A stretch of DNA of 35,672 nucleotides, taken from assembly GCA_017399165.1 (NCBI GenBank), contig JAFQEF010000125.1:1-35672 (forward strand). Direction: 5' to 3'. Below are positions 22,569 through 30,542 of the stretch, in pieces. Source of the DNA: Akkermansia sp. GTDB taxonomy: Bacteria; Verrucomicrobiota; Verrucomicrobiia; Verrucomicrobiales; Akkermansiaceae. Within the stretch, counting starts at the first letter, position 1, and each line of letters starts with the position of its first letter. The notes beneath the pieces are model-generated. The model was given only the letters and a program-made list of their open reading frames with translations. It had not been told where the DNA came from and did not search any database. A program made the translations under genes and the position numbers.

Positions 22569-24416
22569 TTATGCCGGTTTTGCCGTTTCTGTGGTGTAAA
22601 TGGAGATATCTGCCTGCTGAGACCCCAGTAGTTTTTGCGCACGTTTAAGCGCGTAGCGGGTGGAAATGTTGGGGTTTTTCGGCTCAAAGAGGAAAATGTT
22701 GCTCTCTCCCTCGGCACAAGATTCTTGCAATACGCGCAGTACACCGCTCTTTTTAAGGATTCTGTATACCTCTCGGCCCGCGCCGGAGATAATGAGGTGG
22801 CGCCCTTTTTCACGCGTGAACTTGATGAGCTCCTCCAGCGCACATACGGAGGTGGCGTCCAAATTGCGGGCATTGCGCATGCGCAGAACAATGACCGCCA
22901 GTGAGGGATCCTCTGCAATGCGGGCTACTTGTTTGCGGAACAAATCCGCCGCGCCGAAGAAGAGGTCGCCCTCTACGTGTACAATGGAGATTTGCGGCAG
23001 GCGGGTGGCGTTTTCATTGACCTCCAGCAGGGTGCCTTTGTCGTCAAAAGTGTACTCCACCAGCTCGGGCTTGGATGCCTTGCGCAGGAAAATGGATACG
23101 GAGATGATAACACCCACGAATATGGCCACATGTAACGGCAATAACAGGGCGGCTATAAAGGTGATGATGAGCACGGCGGCATCCCCCGGGGTGGAGCGAA
23201 AGCAGATACGCAGCAGCTTGCGGTCATACAATGATACGGCGTTTGCCAGCACCAAGGCTGCCAGTACGCTGTGCGGTATTTTGGAGATGAGCGGAAAACT
23301 TGCCAGCACGAAGGTGATGCCTAAGCACATTAACCCGCAATAGATGCCGGAGAATCGTGAGGCCGCCCCTGCCGTGTAATTGAGCATGGAACGCGTGAGC
23401 GATGCCGAGCAGGGCAAGGATGTGGTGAAGGCTGAGCCTATGTTGGCCATGCCTACGGCAAAGGTGTCTTGGTTCAGGTTGACGGCTTCTCCCGTTTTGG
23501 CGGAGATAGTTTTGCTCATCACCGTTTGCTCCAAGGTGGAGAGAAATGCAATACCGATGACAACGGGAAACAGCTCTGCAAAGTTGCCGGCAATGGCGGT
23601 GATATCCGGCGGGCGGCAGGTGAGGTCGCTCATGGTGAAGTCCTTGAGCATGCGTACATCCGTAAAAGCTGCACCCGCCCACGGCATGCACAATAGCGCA
23701 TTGAGTATGCTCATGGTCAGCAGAATGATGGCAAAGGTGGGCAAAAATTTAAAATGTTTTTTGAGCGGTATGAACATCAGGAACGACAGCACGCCCAGCA
23801 CAATGGGTTGCCATTGCACCATGTGCAAATTGTTCAGAATAGCCGCACTCATGGTAAAGAATGAGCTGCCTGCATTTACATCATTTATACCCAGCACATA
23901 ACGCAGTTGAGAGGCAATGATGAGTGTGGCAGCCCCCGTAATATAACCCACCAACACACTGCGGCTTACGAATTGCAGCATCTCCGTTGCTTTTACGAAA
24001 GCCCCTATCACACAGGTGACACCCGCCAAGAAAACAATCAATGGTACAAAAATGCCCGGGTGTGCCTGTATATGCGGGGATGATGCCAAAAAGAAACTGG
24101 CCAACATGAATGCCGTGGCATTGCTGGGCCCACTCACCGTTAAACTGCAACGCGTAAATAGGGGGGCAATGAAGGTGCCAACCGTTGCTGCCATGATGCC
24201 GTATATGCTGTCAAGCCCGGCCATGGCGGCAAAGGCCATGCCCTGCGGTAAGCCTACCAAGGCAACATCCAGCGCGGCCTTCATGTCTCGCCCCGCTTTA
24301 GTGGGCGTATAGCCTTTCAACGCGTGCCGCACGGGCAGGGGATCCACCATTCCCTGCGAGATAAAATTGCGGATTCCTTTCCATCCCAGTCGTAACCGAT
24401 GTGCAAATGCTCCCAT
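22569..24416 (-). CDS. SulP-family anion transporter with STAS domain
   Basis: Inner-membrane anion transporter or channel, with sulfate, bicarbonate or dicarboxylate as likely substrates. The 615-residue product has the SulP entry motif (KAALDVALVGLPQGMAFAAMAGLDSIYGIMAA) and about 12 hydrophobic segments. The conserved SGPSNATAF and GAASRFSGIYCG regions lie within the membrane part. The cytoplasmic STAS domain is at about residues 465-570 (ISIVHVEGDLFFGAADLF, then LRMRNARNLDATSVCALEEL with the anti-sigma-antagonist loop). It is the first gene of an operon with mutY, an unusual partner that may reflect only close packing. The promoter ends 9 bp before the ATG. Substrate is not readable from sequence. 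Confidence 0.9.
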   Translation of the reverse strand: MGAFAHRLRLGWKGIRNFISQGMVDPLPVRHALKGYTPTKAGRDMKAALDVALVGLPQGMAFAAMAGLDSIYGIMAATVGTFIAPLFTRCSLTVSGPSNATAFMLASFFLASSPHIQAHPGIFVPLIVFLAGVTCVIGAFVKATEMLQFVSRSVLVGYITGAATLIIASQLRYVLGINDVNAGSSFFTMSAAILNNLHMVQWQPIVLGVLSFLMFIPLKKHFKFLPTFAIILLTMSILNALLCMPWAGAAFTDVRMLKDFTMSDLTCRPPDITAIAGNFAELFPVVIGIAFLSTLEQTVMSKTISAKTGEAVNLNQDTFAVGMANIGSAFTTSLPCSASLTRSMLNYTAGAASRFSGIYCGLMCLGITFVLASFPLISKIPHSVLAALVLANAVSLYDRKLLRICFRSTPGDAAVLIITFIAALLLPLHVAIFVGVIISVSIFLRKASKPELVEYTFDDKGTLLEVNENATRLPQISIVHVEGDLFFGAADLFRKQVARIAEDPSLAVIVLRMRNARNLDATSVCALEELIKFTREKGRHLIISGAGREVYRILKKSGVLRVLQESCAEGESNIFLFEPKNPNISTRYALKRAQKLLGSQQADISIYTTETAKPA

Positions 24417-24425
24417 GCGCCTTAT

Positions 24426-24454
24426 AATCTAGCATACCCCGTGCTTACGTGCAA
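24426..24454 (-). promoter_or_regulatory. Promoter of sulP-mutY
   Basis: On the minus strand TTGCAC (24449-24454), a 17-bp spacer and TAGATT (24426-24431). The -10 ends 9 bp before the ATG, giving a leader of about 2-3 nt. Confidence 0.65.
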
Positions 24455-24527
24455 GAAAAATCGCCCGTTTTGCGTTTTATCGTGCCCGCTTGTTCATAAA
24501 ATATGCCGTAATTAATCAAGATTAGGC

Positions 24528-24556
24528 TTGCTAATTCGGGGGGAGAGGAGTAGTAT
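24528..24556 (+). promoter_or_regulatory. Promoter of tdh
   Basis: TTGCTA (24528-24533), a 17-bp spacer and TAGTAT (24551-24556). The -10 ends 8 bp before the tdh ATG. The GGGGGGAGAGGAG just upstream lies between the boxes and so cannot act as a ribosome binding site if this promoter is right. Confidence 0.65.
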
Positions 24557-24564
24557 TTTCGCCC

Positions 24565-25596
24565 ATGAAAGCGCTCGTCAAAACCAAGGCTGATAAAGGG
24601 CTCGAACTGATGGAGGTGCCAATGCCCGAGGTCGGCCCCAATGATGTTCTCATTAAGATTTATCGCACAGCTATTTGCGGTACGGATTTACACATCTGGA
24701 ACTGGGATGCCTGGGCACAGCAAACCATTCCCGTCGGTATGCATGTGGGGCATGAGTTCTGCGGTGTGATTGAGCGCGTGGGCTCCGCCGTGACGGAGTT
24801 TAAGCCCGGCGAGGTGGTATCCGGCGAGGGGCACATTGTATGTGGGCATTGCCGTAACTGCCGCCGTGGCATGTTCCACCTGTGCCCCAATACCATGGGT
24901 GTTGGCGTGAATCGCCCGGGTTGCTTTGCAGAGTATCTTTCCATCCCGCAATCCAACGTCATCCGTATTCATAAGGATATGCCCATGGAGATTGCCTCCA
25001 TTCTTGACCCCTTGGGTAATGCTACTCACACTGCGCTTTCTTGGGATTTGGTGGGTGAGGATGTTCTTATCACCGGTGCCGGGCTTATCGGCTCCATGGC
25101 TGCCGCCGTTTGTAAAAAGGCAGGTGCCCGCACGGTTACTATTACCGATGTGAGCGACTACAAGCTCGGCTTGGCCAAGACCATGGGTGCAGACCGCACG
25201 GTGAATGTGATTGGTGGTGACTCTATTGCTGCAGCCCGTGAGGATTTGGGCATTGATGAGGGCTATGGCGTATGCCTTGAGATGAGCGGTGCCCCCGCTT
25301 GCCTAAAGGATATTATTAACCACTCTGCCTATGGTGCCAATATCTCCCTGTTGGGTATTCAGCCCGGTGGCTCCGGTATCGATTGGAATACCTTTGTATG
25401 GAAGGGCCTTAAGATGAAGGGTATTTACGGTCGCGAGATGTACTCCACCTGGCAAAAGATGGATGCCATGCTTCGCTCCGGGTTGGATGTCTCCCCCATC
25501 ATCACGCACCGTATGCGCTATACGGACTTTGAAGAGGGATTCAATGTCATGAACTCCGGTAAGTCCGGTAAGGTGGTGCTCTCTTGGGCAGATTAA
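24565..25596 (+). CDS. tdh: L-threonine 3-dehydrogenase
   Basis: Zinc medium-chain dehydrogenase that oxidises threonine to 2-amino-3-ketobutyrate with NAD. The 343-residue product is the family's usual length. The catalytic zinc ligands are in TAICGTDLHIWNWD (Cys near residue 38) and HVGHEFCG. The structural zinc cysteines are in GHCRNCRRGMFHLCPN. The DLHIWNWDAWAQ stretch is specific to Tdh among MDR enzymes. The Rossmann domain starts near LITGAGLIGSMAAAVCKKAGA. It is monocistronic, with its own promoter and a strong terminator. No kbl (aminoketobutyrate ligase) gene is next to it. Confidence 0.94.
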   Translation: MKALVKTKADKGLELMEVPMPEVGPNDVLIKIYRTAICGTDLHIWNWDAWAQQTIPVGMHVGHEFCGVIERVGSAVTEFKPGEVVSGEGHIVCGHCRNCRRGMFHLCPNTMGVGVNRPGCFAEYLSIPQSNVIRIHKDMPMEIASILDPLGNATHTALSWDLVGEDVLITGAGLIGSMAAAVCKKAGARTVTITDVSDYKLGLAKTMGADRTVNVIGGDSIAAAREDLGIDEGYGVCLEMSGAPACLKDIINHSAYGANISLLGIQPGGSGIDWNTFVWKGLKMKGIYGREMYSTWQKMDAMLRSGLDVSPIITHRMRYTDFEEGFNVMNSGKSGKVVLSWAD

Positions 25597-25623
25597 TTAA
25601 CCGCTTTCATCTCGAATACTTTT

Positions 25624-25653
25624 AGAACGGGGTTTTTTCCCCGTTCTTTTTTT
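25624..25653 (+). terminator. Rho-independent terminator of tdh
   Basis: AGAACGGGG (25624-25632), a T6 loop and CCCCGTTCT (25639-25647), followed by a T-run to 25653. Confidence 0.9.
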
Positions 25654-25674
25654 GAGGTGTGAGCATTTGTTGCC

Positions 25675-26613
25675 TTACCCGGGGCTGTTTGTTTTCAGCA
25701 TCTGAAGAAGTGCAGCCGGGTCTGAAAAATAGGTGTTGATGAAATGCCGGGTATCGGCGGCCTCCTTCTCCGGCAGCAGGGGGAGCAGCTGTTCAAACAT
25801 TTTGCGGGCGGCTTGAATATCCTCAACTGTTTCGGCAGTAGCTAAAGCATGTTGGCAAAGCTCTTGCAAAATGACAAGCCGATTGGAGGGGTAGGCCTCC
25901 TTAAGCTGTTGCTGCAGCAATGCCCCCATGGCCGGGGAGCTGATGTGGTGGGCATTCCGTTGTTGTAGGAACCGCCTTGCCTGCTCTTGTGCCGCTGCGT
26001 GGTCATGAATACCGGTCTCGTTGTTAGGGTCCGCCTTCATGATTTCGCTTTTAAGTTGCTCATTTGCCTTAGCAAATGTTTTGGATGCAGGGAATTGGCG
26101 GTACACTTGCATGAGGGTGCGGGCTTTGGCTGTGCCGCTTTGGCGGGAGGCCTCCTGTAATAACCTTGCAGCAACTCTGGCGTTATCCAGCGCGCTTATG
26201 GCTTCTTTTTGTGAAATTGCCCCTTCAAACCCACCTACAACTTCGCCTTGTGGGTTCAGTACCAATACAGACGGATACCCTGCCACATGGTATTGCTTGG
26301 CCAGGGCCTCGTTGCGGGCACGCAATTTCGGGTCAAAGCTTTTGCGTTGCGGCAGGTCTACCTCCATAAACACAAAATGCTCTGCTGCGTATTGACGAAA
26401 ATCTGCCGCATCCAGCACGGTTTTGCGCAGTTTGATGCAGGCGGAGCACCAGTCTGACCCGGTAAAATCTACCAGCACGAGCTTGTGCGCTTGCTTGGCT
26501 TCCTTAAGCGCAACCGTAAGGTCTGTATGCCACCCCTCTACTGCCAATGTTGTTGAGGATAACGCTACTGTGGCAGCCATGCAGTGGCTTATGAATGTAG
26601 AATCAAATCTCAT
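25675..26613 (-). CDS. Exported thioredoxin-fold protein (CxxC)
   Basis: Predicted periplasmic thiol-disulfide protein. The 312-residue product has a weak signal peptide (MRFDSTFISHCMAATVALSSTTLAVE). The thioredoxin-like domain at about residues 27-145 has LVLVDFTGSDWCSACIKL, with the redox pair Cys56-x-x-Cys59. The cis-Pro region is VAGYPSVLVLNPQGEVVGGFEGA. The C-terminal ~150 residues are an alpha-helical, repeat-like region (TPR-type spacing) that probably binds partners. The WCSAC active site resembles DUF255/thioredoxin_7 proteins. It is transcribed alone from a good TTGTCA/TAGAAT promoter. Substrates are unknown. Confidence 0.82.
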   Translation of the reverse strand: MRFDSTFISHCMAATVALSSTTLAVEGWHTDLTVALKEAKQAHKLVLVDFTGSDWCSACIKLRKTVLDAADFRQYAAEHFVFMEVDLPQRKSFDPKLRARNEALAKQYHVAGYPSVLVLNPQGEVVGGFEGAISQKEAISALDNARVAARLLQEASRQSGTAKARTLMQVYRQFPASKTFAKANEQLKSEIMKADPNNETGIHDHAAAQEQARRFLQQRNAHHISSPAMGALLQQQLKEAYPSNRLVILQELCQHALATAETVEDIQAARKMFEQLLPLLPEKEAADTRHFINTYFSDPAALLQMLKTNSPG

Positions 26614-26619
26614 GCTTAC

Positions 26620-26648
26620 ATTCTAGTAAATGAGGAATGATATGACAA
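26620..26648 (-). promoter_or_regulatory. Promoter of thioredoxin-fold gene
   Basis: On the minus strand TTGTCA (26643-26648), a 17-bp spacer and TAGAAT (26620-26625). The -10 ends 6 bp before the ATG. Confidence 0.75.
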
Positions 26649-26654
26649 GCAAAA

Positions 26655-26691
26655 TCCCGATTTAACGATTTGGGAATACGTTAAATCGGGA
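26655..26691 (-). terminator. Hairpin terminator after lipoprotein pair
   Basis: TCCCGATTTAACG (26655-26667) pairs perfectly with CGTTAAATCGGGA (26679-26691) around an 11-nt loop. On the minus strand it is followed by a short T-run (ATTTT). It separates the lipoprotein genes from the promoter of the next gene. Confidence 0.65.
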
Positions 26692-26714
26692 AAAGGAGTC
26701 AGGTAAAGTTTTTA

Positions 26715-27128
26715 TCAGAATGCTTTCTTGAAGCGAGAGACGGCATAGCGCAGAGTAGCAGATTTTCCGGCATCATTGCCGTTGATGTGTTTTTCTCCTT
26801 CTGTCAGTTTTTTGCGAGCCTCATCGCGGCGTTTTGACATTTCCTCTTTGTACTTATCATATTCTTCGTTGGTCATATCAGCCTCTTCGTCCTCAATAAC
26901 GAATCGATCTTTGCGGCGAGCCTCTGCCAAGGCTTCTAAGTCATCAGCAATGGAGTGAATGTCGTCTGCGGCATCAAAAGCATCCTCCCAAGTTTTACAG
27001 TCCATAAGAATTTCTGCAACTTTTTCTGCTTTATCGCAGGCATTGTTATTGTAATCTACTGCGGTATCAGAGCATGCGCTAAGTGCGAAACCAGCTGCTA
27101 TAGTGGCGAAAATGTGACGAGTTTTCAT
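26715..27128 (-). CDS. Small lipoprotein, paralogue of the neighbouring gene
   Basis: Predicted lipoprotein of 137 residues with lipobox LSAC (Cys19). The mature part is almost entirely charged helix (KTWEDAFDAADDIHSIADDLEALAEARR) with a central acidic stretch. No family is recognised. It is 24 bp after the similar lipoprotein gene at 27153-27584. The two share the lipobox and an 'AExL(L/M)DCK' motif near residue 40 followed by an acidic helix, so they look like a diverged tandem duplicate. A hairpin terminator follows. Location is probably the inner or outer membrane, periplasmic side. Confidence 0.75.
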   Translation of the reverse strand: MKTRHIFATIAAGFALSACSDTAVDYNNNACDKAEKVAEILMDCKTWEDAFDAADDIHSIADDLEALAEARRKDRFVIEDEEADMTNEEYDKYKEEMSKRRDEARKKLTEGEKHINGNDAGKSATLRYAVSRFKKAF

Positions 27129-27152
27129 ATAGTCGAAAATTTGTTTAGTGGG

Positions 27153-27584
27153 TTAGTTTTCTAAGGGAAAAAGTGCTTTTTTTAATTCATGTATGGCTTT
27201 GTTGATTTCCTCACATTTTGCTCCTTCAATTTTGTTTACATGGTACACGCCATCTTCAAGCAGGGCTGCGGCTTTAAGCGTCTCCTTGCCGAGCTCTTTT
27301 TCCAATTCTTCGGATTCACGGCGGGTCATTTGCTTTATCTCTTCTTCCATTTTGAGCTTATCGCTTTTGGCGTTAGAGCTAATCTCTTCTGCCTTTTTGG
27401 TTAGCTCATTAATCTCTTTAACTGCATCGTTGATGTCATCTTGATCCTTACAGTCAAGAAGTAGTTCCGCTGTTTCCGTGGTGATGTCATTTATCTCGGT
27501 GGCATATTGCTCTGTTTTGCTATCACATGCGGAGAAACAGAAGCAAATAGCCGATATGGCGATGAATATATTGTGCTTTTTCAT
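27153..27584 (-). CDS. Small lipoprotein, paralogue of the neighbouring gene
   Basis: Predicted lipoprotein of 143 residues with lipobox FSAC (Cys20) after the signal MKKHNIFIAISAICFCF. The mature part is helical and highly charged, with coiled-coil character (SDKLKMEEEIKQMTRRESEELEKEL). A second cysteine lies in LLLDCKDQDDI, at the place matched by MDCKTWEDA in the downstream copy. No named family is recognised. It is the first of two tandem genes. No confident promoter was found in 27585-27798, which otherwise holds only a REP-like repeat. Confidence 0.75.
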   Translation of the reverse strand: MKKHNIFIAISAICFCFSACDSKTEQYATEINDITTETAELLLDCKDQDDINDAVKEINELTKKAEEISSNAKSDKLKMEEEIKQMTRRESEELEKELGKETLKAAALLEDGVYHVNKIEGAKCEEINKAIHELKKALFPLEN

Positions 27585-27713
27585 TTGTTTGAATGTGTTA
27601 CATGGAGCTAAGATGATGCCGAGTTTATGATGAATAACTCAAGCCTGCTTTAAAATAACATTTTTTTATTCACCTGTCGAGAAAATTTTTCTGATTGGGT
27701 ATTAAAGATAAAA

Positions 27714-27752
27714 GGTGGGGCTGAAGCCCCACCCTACGATATAGTCAAATTG
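27714..27752. repeat. REP-like palindromic element, copy 2
   Basis: GGTGGGGC/GCCCCACC (27714-27721 and 27726-27733) with loop TGAA, followed by CTACGATATAG and a CAA/TTG tail. Apart from the changed stem pairs and two tail positions it matches 5490-5526. Confidence 0.65.
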
Positions 27753-27798
27753 GTATAGTCCGCTTTTTCTGAGATACCCGATTTGTGTGACTAAAAAA

Positions 27799-29076
27799 TC
27801 AGTCGTATTGCGTTTCGACAAGCTCTACACTGCGGCGTGTGGCACCGGAGTGTACGCTGAGGGCGCGGTAGGCCCTCTCCTTGCGTGCGGAGGCTTCTGC
27901 CTTATCCGTGAGTATTTTGGCAAGGGTGGCGGCCAGCTCCTCTTTTTCACATTGCCATACACTGTTTTCTGCATTAAGCAAGGTGACGAGGTCTGCAAAG
28001 TTGGTCATATCCGGGCCGAATACAACGGGTACACGTGCTGCAATAGCCTCCACCGGGTTTTGACCACCACGAGCAAGGAAGCTTTTGCCGATAACGGCTA
28101 CATCTGCCAGGGCGGTCCAATCCCTCAGCTCGCCCGTGGTGTCTGCCACATAGCACAGGTTGGGGGGCAGGGGGGCGGGGAATTTCTTCTCCGTTCTTAA
28201 TACAGGGTGGAATCCCGCAGCGGTGAGACCTTTCACTACATCTGCACGTCGCTCTGCATGGCGGGGTACAATGAGGGGGAAGGCCCCGGCTTCTCTTACG
28301 GCGGTGGCAATGAGGGCTTCCTCCCCGGCATGGGTGGAAGCCGCCAGCACAACGGGTTTGCCGCCGGAGATTGTGCGCAGCAGATCTTTAAACTCTGCAC
28401 GGGGGGCTGCGGGGGTGTCCCCCAGTACGTCGAACTTGATACTGCCGGTAACGGTGATGATGTCTTCATTAACGCCGATGCCGGCAAAACGCCCCTTGTC
28501 CTTCTCATTCTGGGCTCCCAAGGCTGTGAGGCGAGAGAAAAGCAGGCTTGTAATGCCGCGTACTTTGCGGTAGCGCCCCTCGCTGCGGGGGGATAAACGG
28601 GCGTTGAGCATCAGCATGGGGATGCGGCGGCGGTGGCACGCCTCTGCAAAGTTTGGCCAAAGCTCTGCCTCTATCAATACAACAGCCTTGGGGTTAAAGC
28701 GTGAGAGGCATCTGCCGGAGAGCCCCGGTACATCCAGCGGTGAGTAGAGAGCTCGCACTCCCGGCAGCGCGGCATCCCTCACTACTTGGTGCCCTGTTGC
28801 CGTGCTGGTAGCCAGCACAACCGGTTCTTGGTGGGTTTTACGCCACTCTCGTATGAACTTGAGGGCAATGAATACCTCTCCCACACTTACGGCGTGAACA
28901 TAGAGCCCGCCCTGCGGTTCCTCCGATTTGGGGCGTTTATAGATGCCGAATCGCTCCGATAGCCCGGTGCCGAATCCACCCCTCTTTTTCATTTTGATGA
29001 GGTAGCCCGGTATGGAGATTATCAGGAAGATAGGCAGAAACAGATTGTAGAGAAGAAGAAAAAGGAAGCGTTTCAT
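27799..29076 (-). CDS. waaA: 3-deoxy-D-manno-octulosonic acid (Kdo) transferase
   Basis: GT30-family inner-membrane glycosyltransferase that adds Kdo from CMP-Kdo to lipid A. The 425-residue product has an N-terminal membrane anchor (FLFLLLYNLFLPIFLIISIPGYL) and the acceptor-site motif LYVHAVSVGEV, whose Glu is the catalytic base. Later motifs are VVLIEAELWPNF, LLNARLSPRS-like (MLNARLSPRSEGRY), TGSIKFDV and the CMP-binding GGQNPVEAIA near the C-terminus. All are conserved in WaaA/KdtA. It overlaps rsmD by 4 bp (ATGA), so they are coupled. Together with lptD at 32561 it shows an LPS- or LOS-bearing outer membrane. Confidence 0.94.
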   Translation of the reverse strand: MKRFLFLLLYNLFLPIFLIISIPGYLIKMKKRGGFGTGLSERFGIYKRPKSEEPQGGLYVHAVSVGEVFIALKFIREWRKTHQEPVVLATSTATGHQVVRDAALPGVRALYSPLDVPGLSGRCLSRFNPKAVVLIEAELWPNFAEACHRRRIPMLMLNARLSPRSEGRYRKVRGITSLLFSRLTALGAQNEKDKGRFAGIGVNEDIITVTGSIKFDVLGDTPAAPRAEFKDLLRTISGGKPVVLAASTHAGEEALIATAVREAGAFPLIVPRHAERRADVVKGLTAAGFHPVLRTEKKFPAPLPPNLCYVADTTGELRDWTALADVAVIGKSFLARGGQNPVEAIAARVPVVFGPDMTNFADLVTLLNAENSVWQCEKEELAATLAKILTDKAEASARKERAYRALSVHSGATRRSVELVETQYD

Positions 29077-29639
29077 GACTGTTGTTTGCGGTAGAAAAGA
29101 ATGGTGTTTTTGCCGTAGGTGCGCTCGTCTGCGAGCTCCCAGCCGGGGAACTCGCGGGTATGGATATCTCCCACCCCGTAGCCTACTTGTGCCTCTGCTA
29201 TAAAGTAGCCGTCATCCGTCAGCAGTTCATGCAGGCGGTCGGTCATCAGCTCGGCTATCATATCGCGGTCTCCGGCGGCTTTAGCGTAGGGTGGGTCTGC
29301 GAAAATAATGTCGTACTTGCCGGCATCTCGCTTAACAAATTGAAGACAATCGCTCTGCACGACGCTGCCACCCGTGAGTTTGCTTTTTTCGAGATTCTTG
29401 CGTGCCATGGCGCAGGATTGCCTCGATGCATCCACCATGCGAACGGATGCAGCCCCGCGACTCAATGCCTCCAGTCCAACGGAGCCGGAGCCACAAAAGA
29501 GATCCAGTATACGTGCCCCGCCGATAATGGGATGCAGTATATTGAACAGTGCCTCGCGCACGCGGTCTTGCGTGGGGCGTACTTCTCCCTGCGGTACTTG
29601 GATGTTGTAGCCTTTTGCCTTGCCTGCAATGATTCTCAT
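29073..29639 (-). CDS. rsmD: 16S rRNA (guanine-N2)-methyltransferase RsmD
   Basis: Methylates G966 of 16S rRNA (E. coli numbering) using SAM. The 188-residue product carries the typical start MRIIAGKAKG, the RPTQDRVREALFNIL motif, the SAM loop LDLFCGSGSVGLEALSRGA, and the catalytic (D)PPY motif in FADPPYAKA. The C-terminus ends just after a conserved strand. Its stop overlaps the waaA start by 4 bp (ATGA). The gap to the preceding exported-protein gene is 62 bp, so a separate promoter is possible but none stands out. Confidence 0.94.
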   Translation of the reverse strand: MRIIAGKAKGYNIQVPQGEVRPTQDRVREALFNILHPIIGGARILDLFCGSGSVGLEALSRGAASVRMVDASRQSCAMARKNLEKSKLTGGSVVQSDCLQFVKRDAGKYDIIFADPPYAKAAGDRDMIAELMTDRLHELLTDDGYFIAEAQVGYGVGDIHTREFPGWELADERTYGKNTILFYRKQQS

Positions 29640-29701
29640 AATGAAAAGGGGAGCCTATGGCGTTGCACAGACTCCCGTTAAATTGTTTCAAACTCAGGTT
29701 A

Positions 29702-30469
29702 TCAGCGCGTGCCGGGGGCGCCGATGTCGAGTTTAGCCTGCTTAATGGGGAAAAGAAGCGTGTAGCTTTGGTTAGAGAGAACGGAGCCGGTGATTTTTGA
29801 TACCTCCACAGATTGGTAGGTTATGAAAGTGGCCTTGTTATCCGTTGTTTTGGAGATACGCAGCATTTGCACAGTCTTGGCAAAGCTATCTTCTTTCTCC
29901 AGTTTCCACTCTGTACCGGTTTGAGCTTTGAAGATGTAGTCATCCGTAGTTTTGAACTCCTTGGCAGTCAGTTCTCCGTGGGAAGATGTCCATACGTTCT
30001 TGGCTGGGTCGTAGTTAAGCCCGCTGATGGATACGGGGGCTTTTTGTCCGGTGTTAGCTACATTGGTGATGGCGTAGAAACGGTAGAGCCCGTTGCCGGC
30101 GTCCTGCACAGAAAGGGCAACCTCTGCTGCAGCCTGCATGCCTATATTGCTCCACTCTTTCTTATATTCCGCATAGGCGGCTTGGTCTGCCCATAATTCC
30201 TCGTGATAGGGTAAAACATAGTCAAGATTAAGATCTTTTGCGTACGCTACACGCTTCTCCTCATCCCAGCTATTAATTTTGCCAATAACCTCTTTTTGTA
30301 ATTCTTGAAATTTTTCTGAAAAAGCGGGAGCTATTGCAAAACCTATTTTTGCTTGATCTCCTGTCGGTAAATCGTAACCAGCCAAGGCACCGGGAGCATC
30401 AGCAGCTTGTGCAGTTATGCAAAAAGCAGATGCCGAGAAAAGAGAAAATAAAGTATATTTAGTATTCAT
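29702..30469 (-). CDS. Exported protein of unknown function
   Basis: No family is recognised. The 255-residue product has a signal peptide (MNTKYTLFSLFSASAFCITAQA). The mature part has a helical N-terminal third (FSEKFQELQKEVIGKINSWDEEKRV) and a strand-rich C-terminal two-thirds typical of a periplasmic beta-sandwich. No cysteine motif or membrane segment is seen. The frame is open upstream to 30511, but the ATG at 30469 is the only start that gives a signal peptide and lies downstream of the promoter. It is divergent from the lipoprotein gene at 30543, and the two promoters share an overlapping palindromic -35. Confidence 0.72.
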   Translation of the reverse strand: MNTKYTLFSLFSASAFCITAQAADAPGALAGYDLPTGDQAKIGFAIAPAFSEKFQELQKEVIGKINSWDEEKRVAYAKDLNLDYVLPYHEELWADQAAYAEYKKEWSNIGMQAAAEVALSVQDAGNGLYRFYAITNVANTGQKAPVSISGLNYDPAKNVWTSSHGELTAKEFKTTDDYIFKAQTGTEWKLEKEDSFAKTVQMLRISKTTDNKATFITYQSVEVSKITGSVLSNQSYTLLFPIKQAKLDIGAPGTR

Positions 30470-30482
30470 ATCGCTCTGCATG

Positions 30483-30511
30483 ACTCTATCATTTTTTTTT
30501 TTACTTGGCAA
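30483..30511 (-). promoter_or_regulatory. Promoter of exported-protein gene (divergent)
   Basis: On the minus strand TTGCCA (30506-30511), a 17-bp spacer with a poly-A run, and TAGAGT (30483-30488). The -10 ends 13 bp before ATG 30469. The -35 overlaps that of the plus-strand promoter by five bases. Confidence 0.65.
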
Positions 30512-30533
30512 GCCATAATTTTTCTGCTAATGT
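30505..30533 (+). promoter_or_regulatory. Promoter of lipoprotein gene (divergent)
   Basis: TTGGCA (30505-30510), a 17-bp spacer and TAATGT (30528-30533). The -10 ends 9 bp before the ATG at 30543. The -35 is shared in antiparallel with the minus-strand promoter. Confidence 0.5.
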
Positions 30534-30542
30534 CATACGCGA

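Noticed and set aside
24541..24550. GGGAGAGGAG before tdh as a Shine-Dalgarno sequence
   Set aside because: It ends 14 bp before the ATG, and in the promoter model it lies in the spacer between -35 and -10, so it would not be in the mRNA. Most other genes have no such element.
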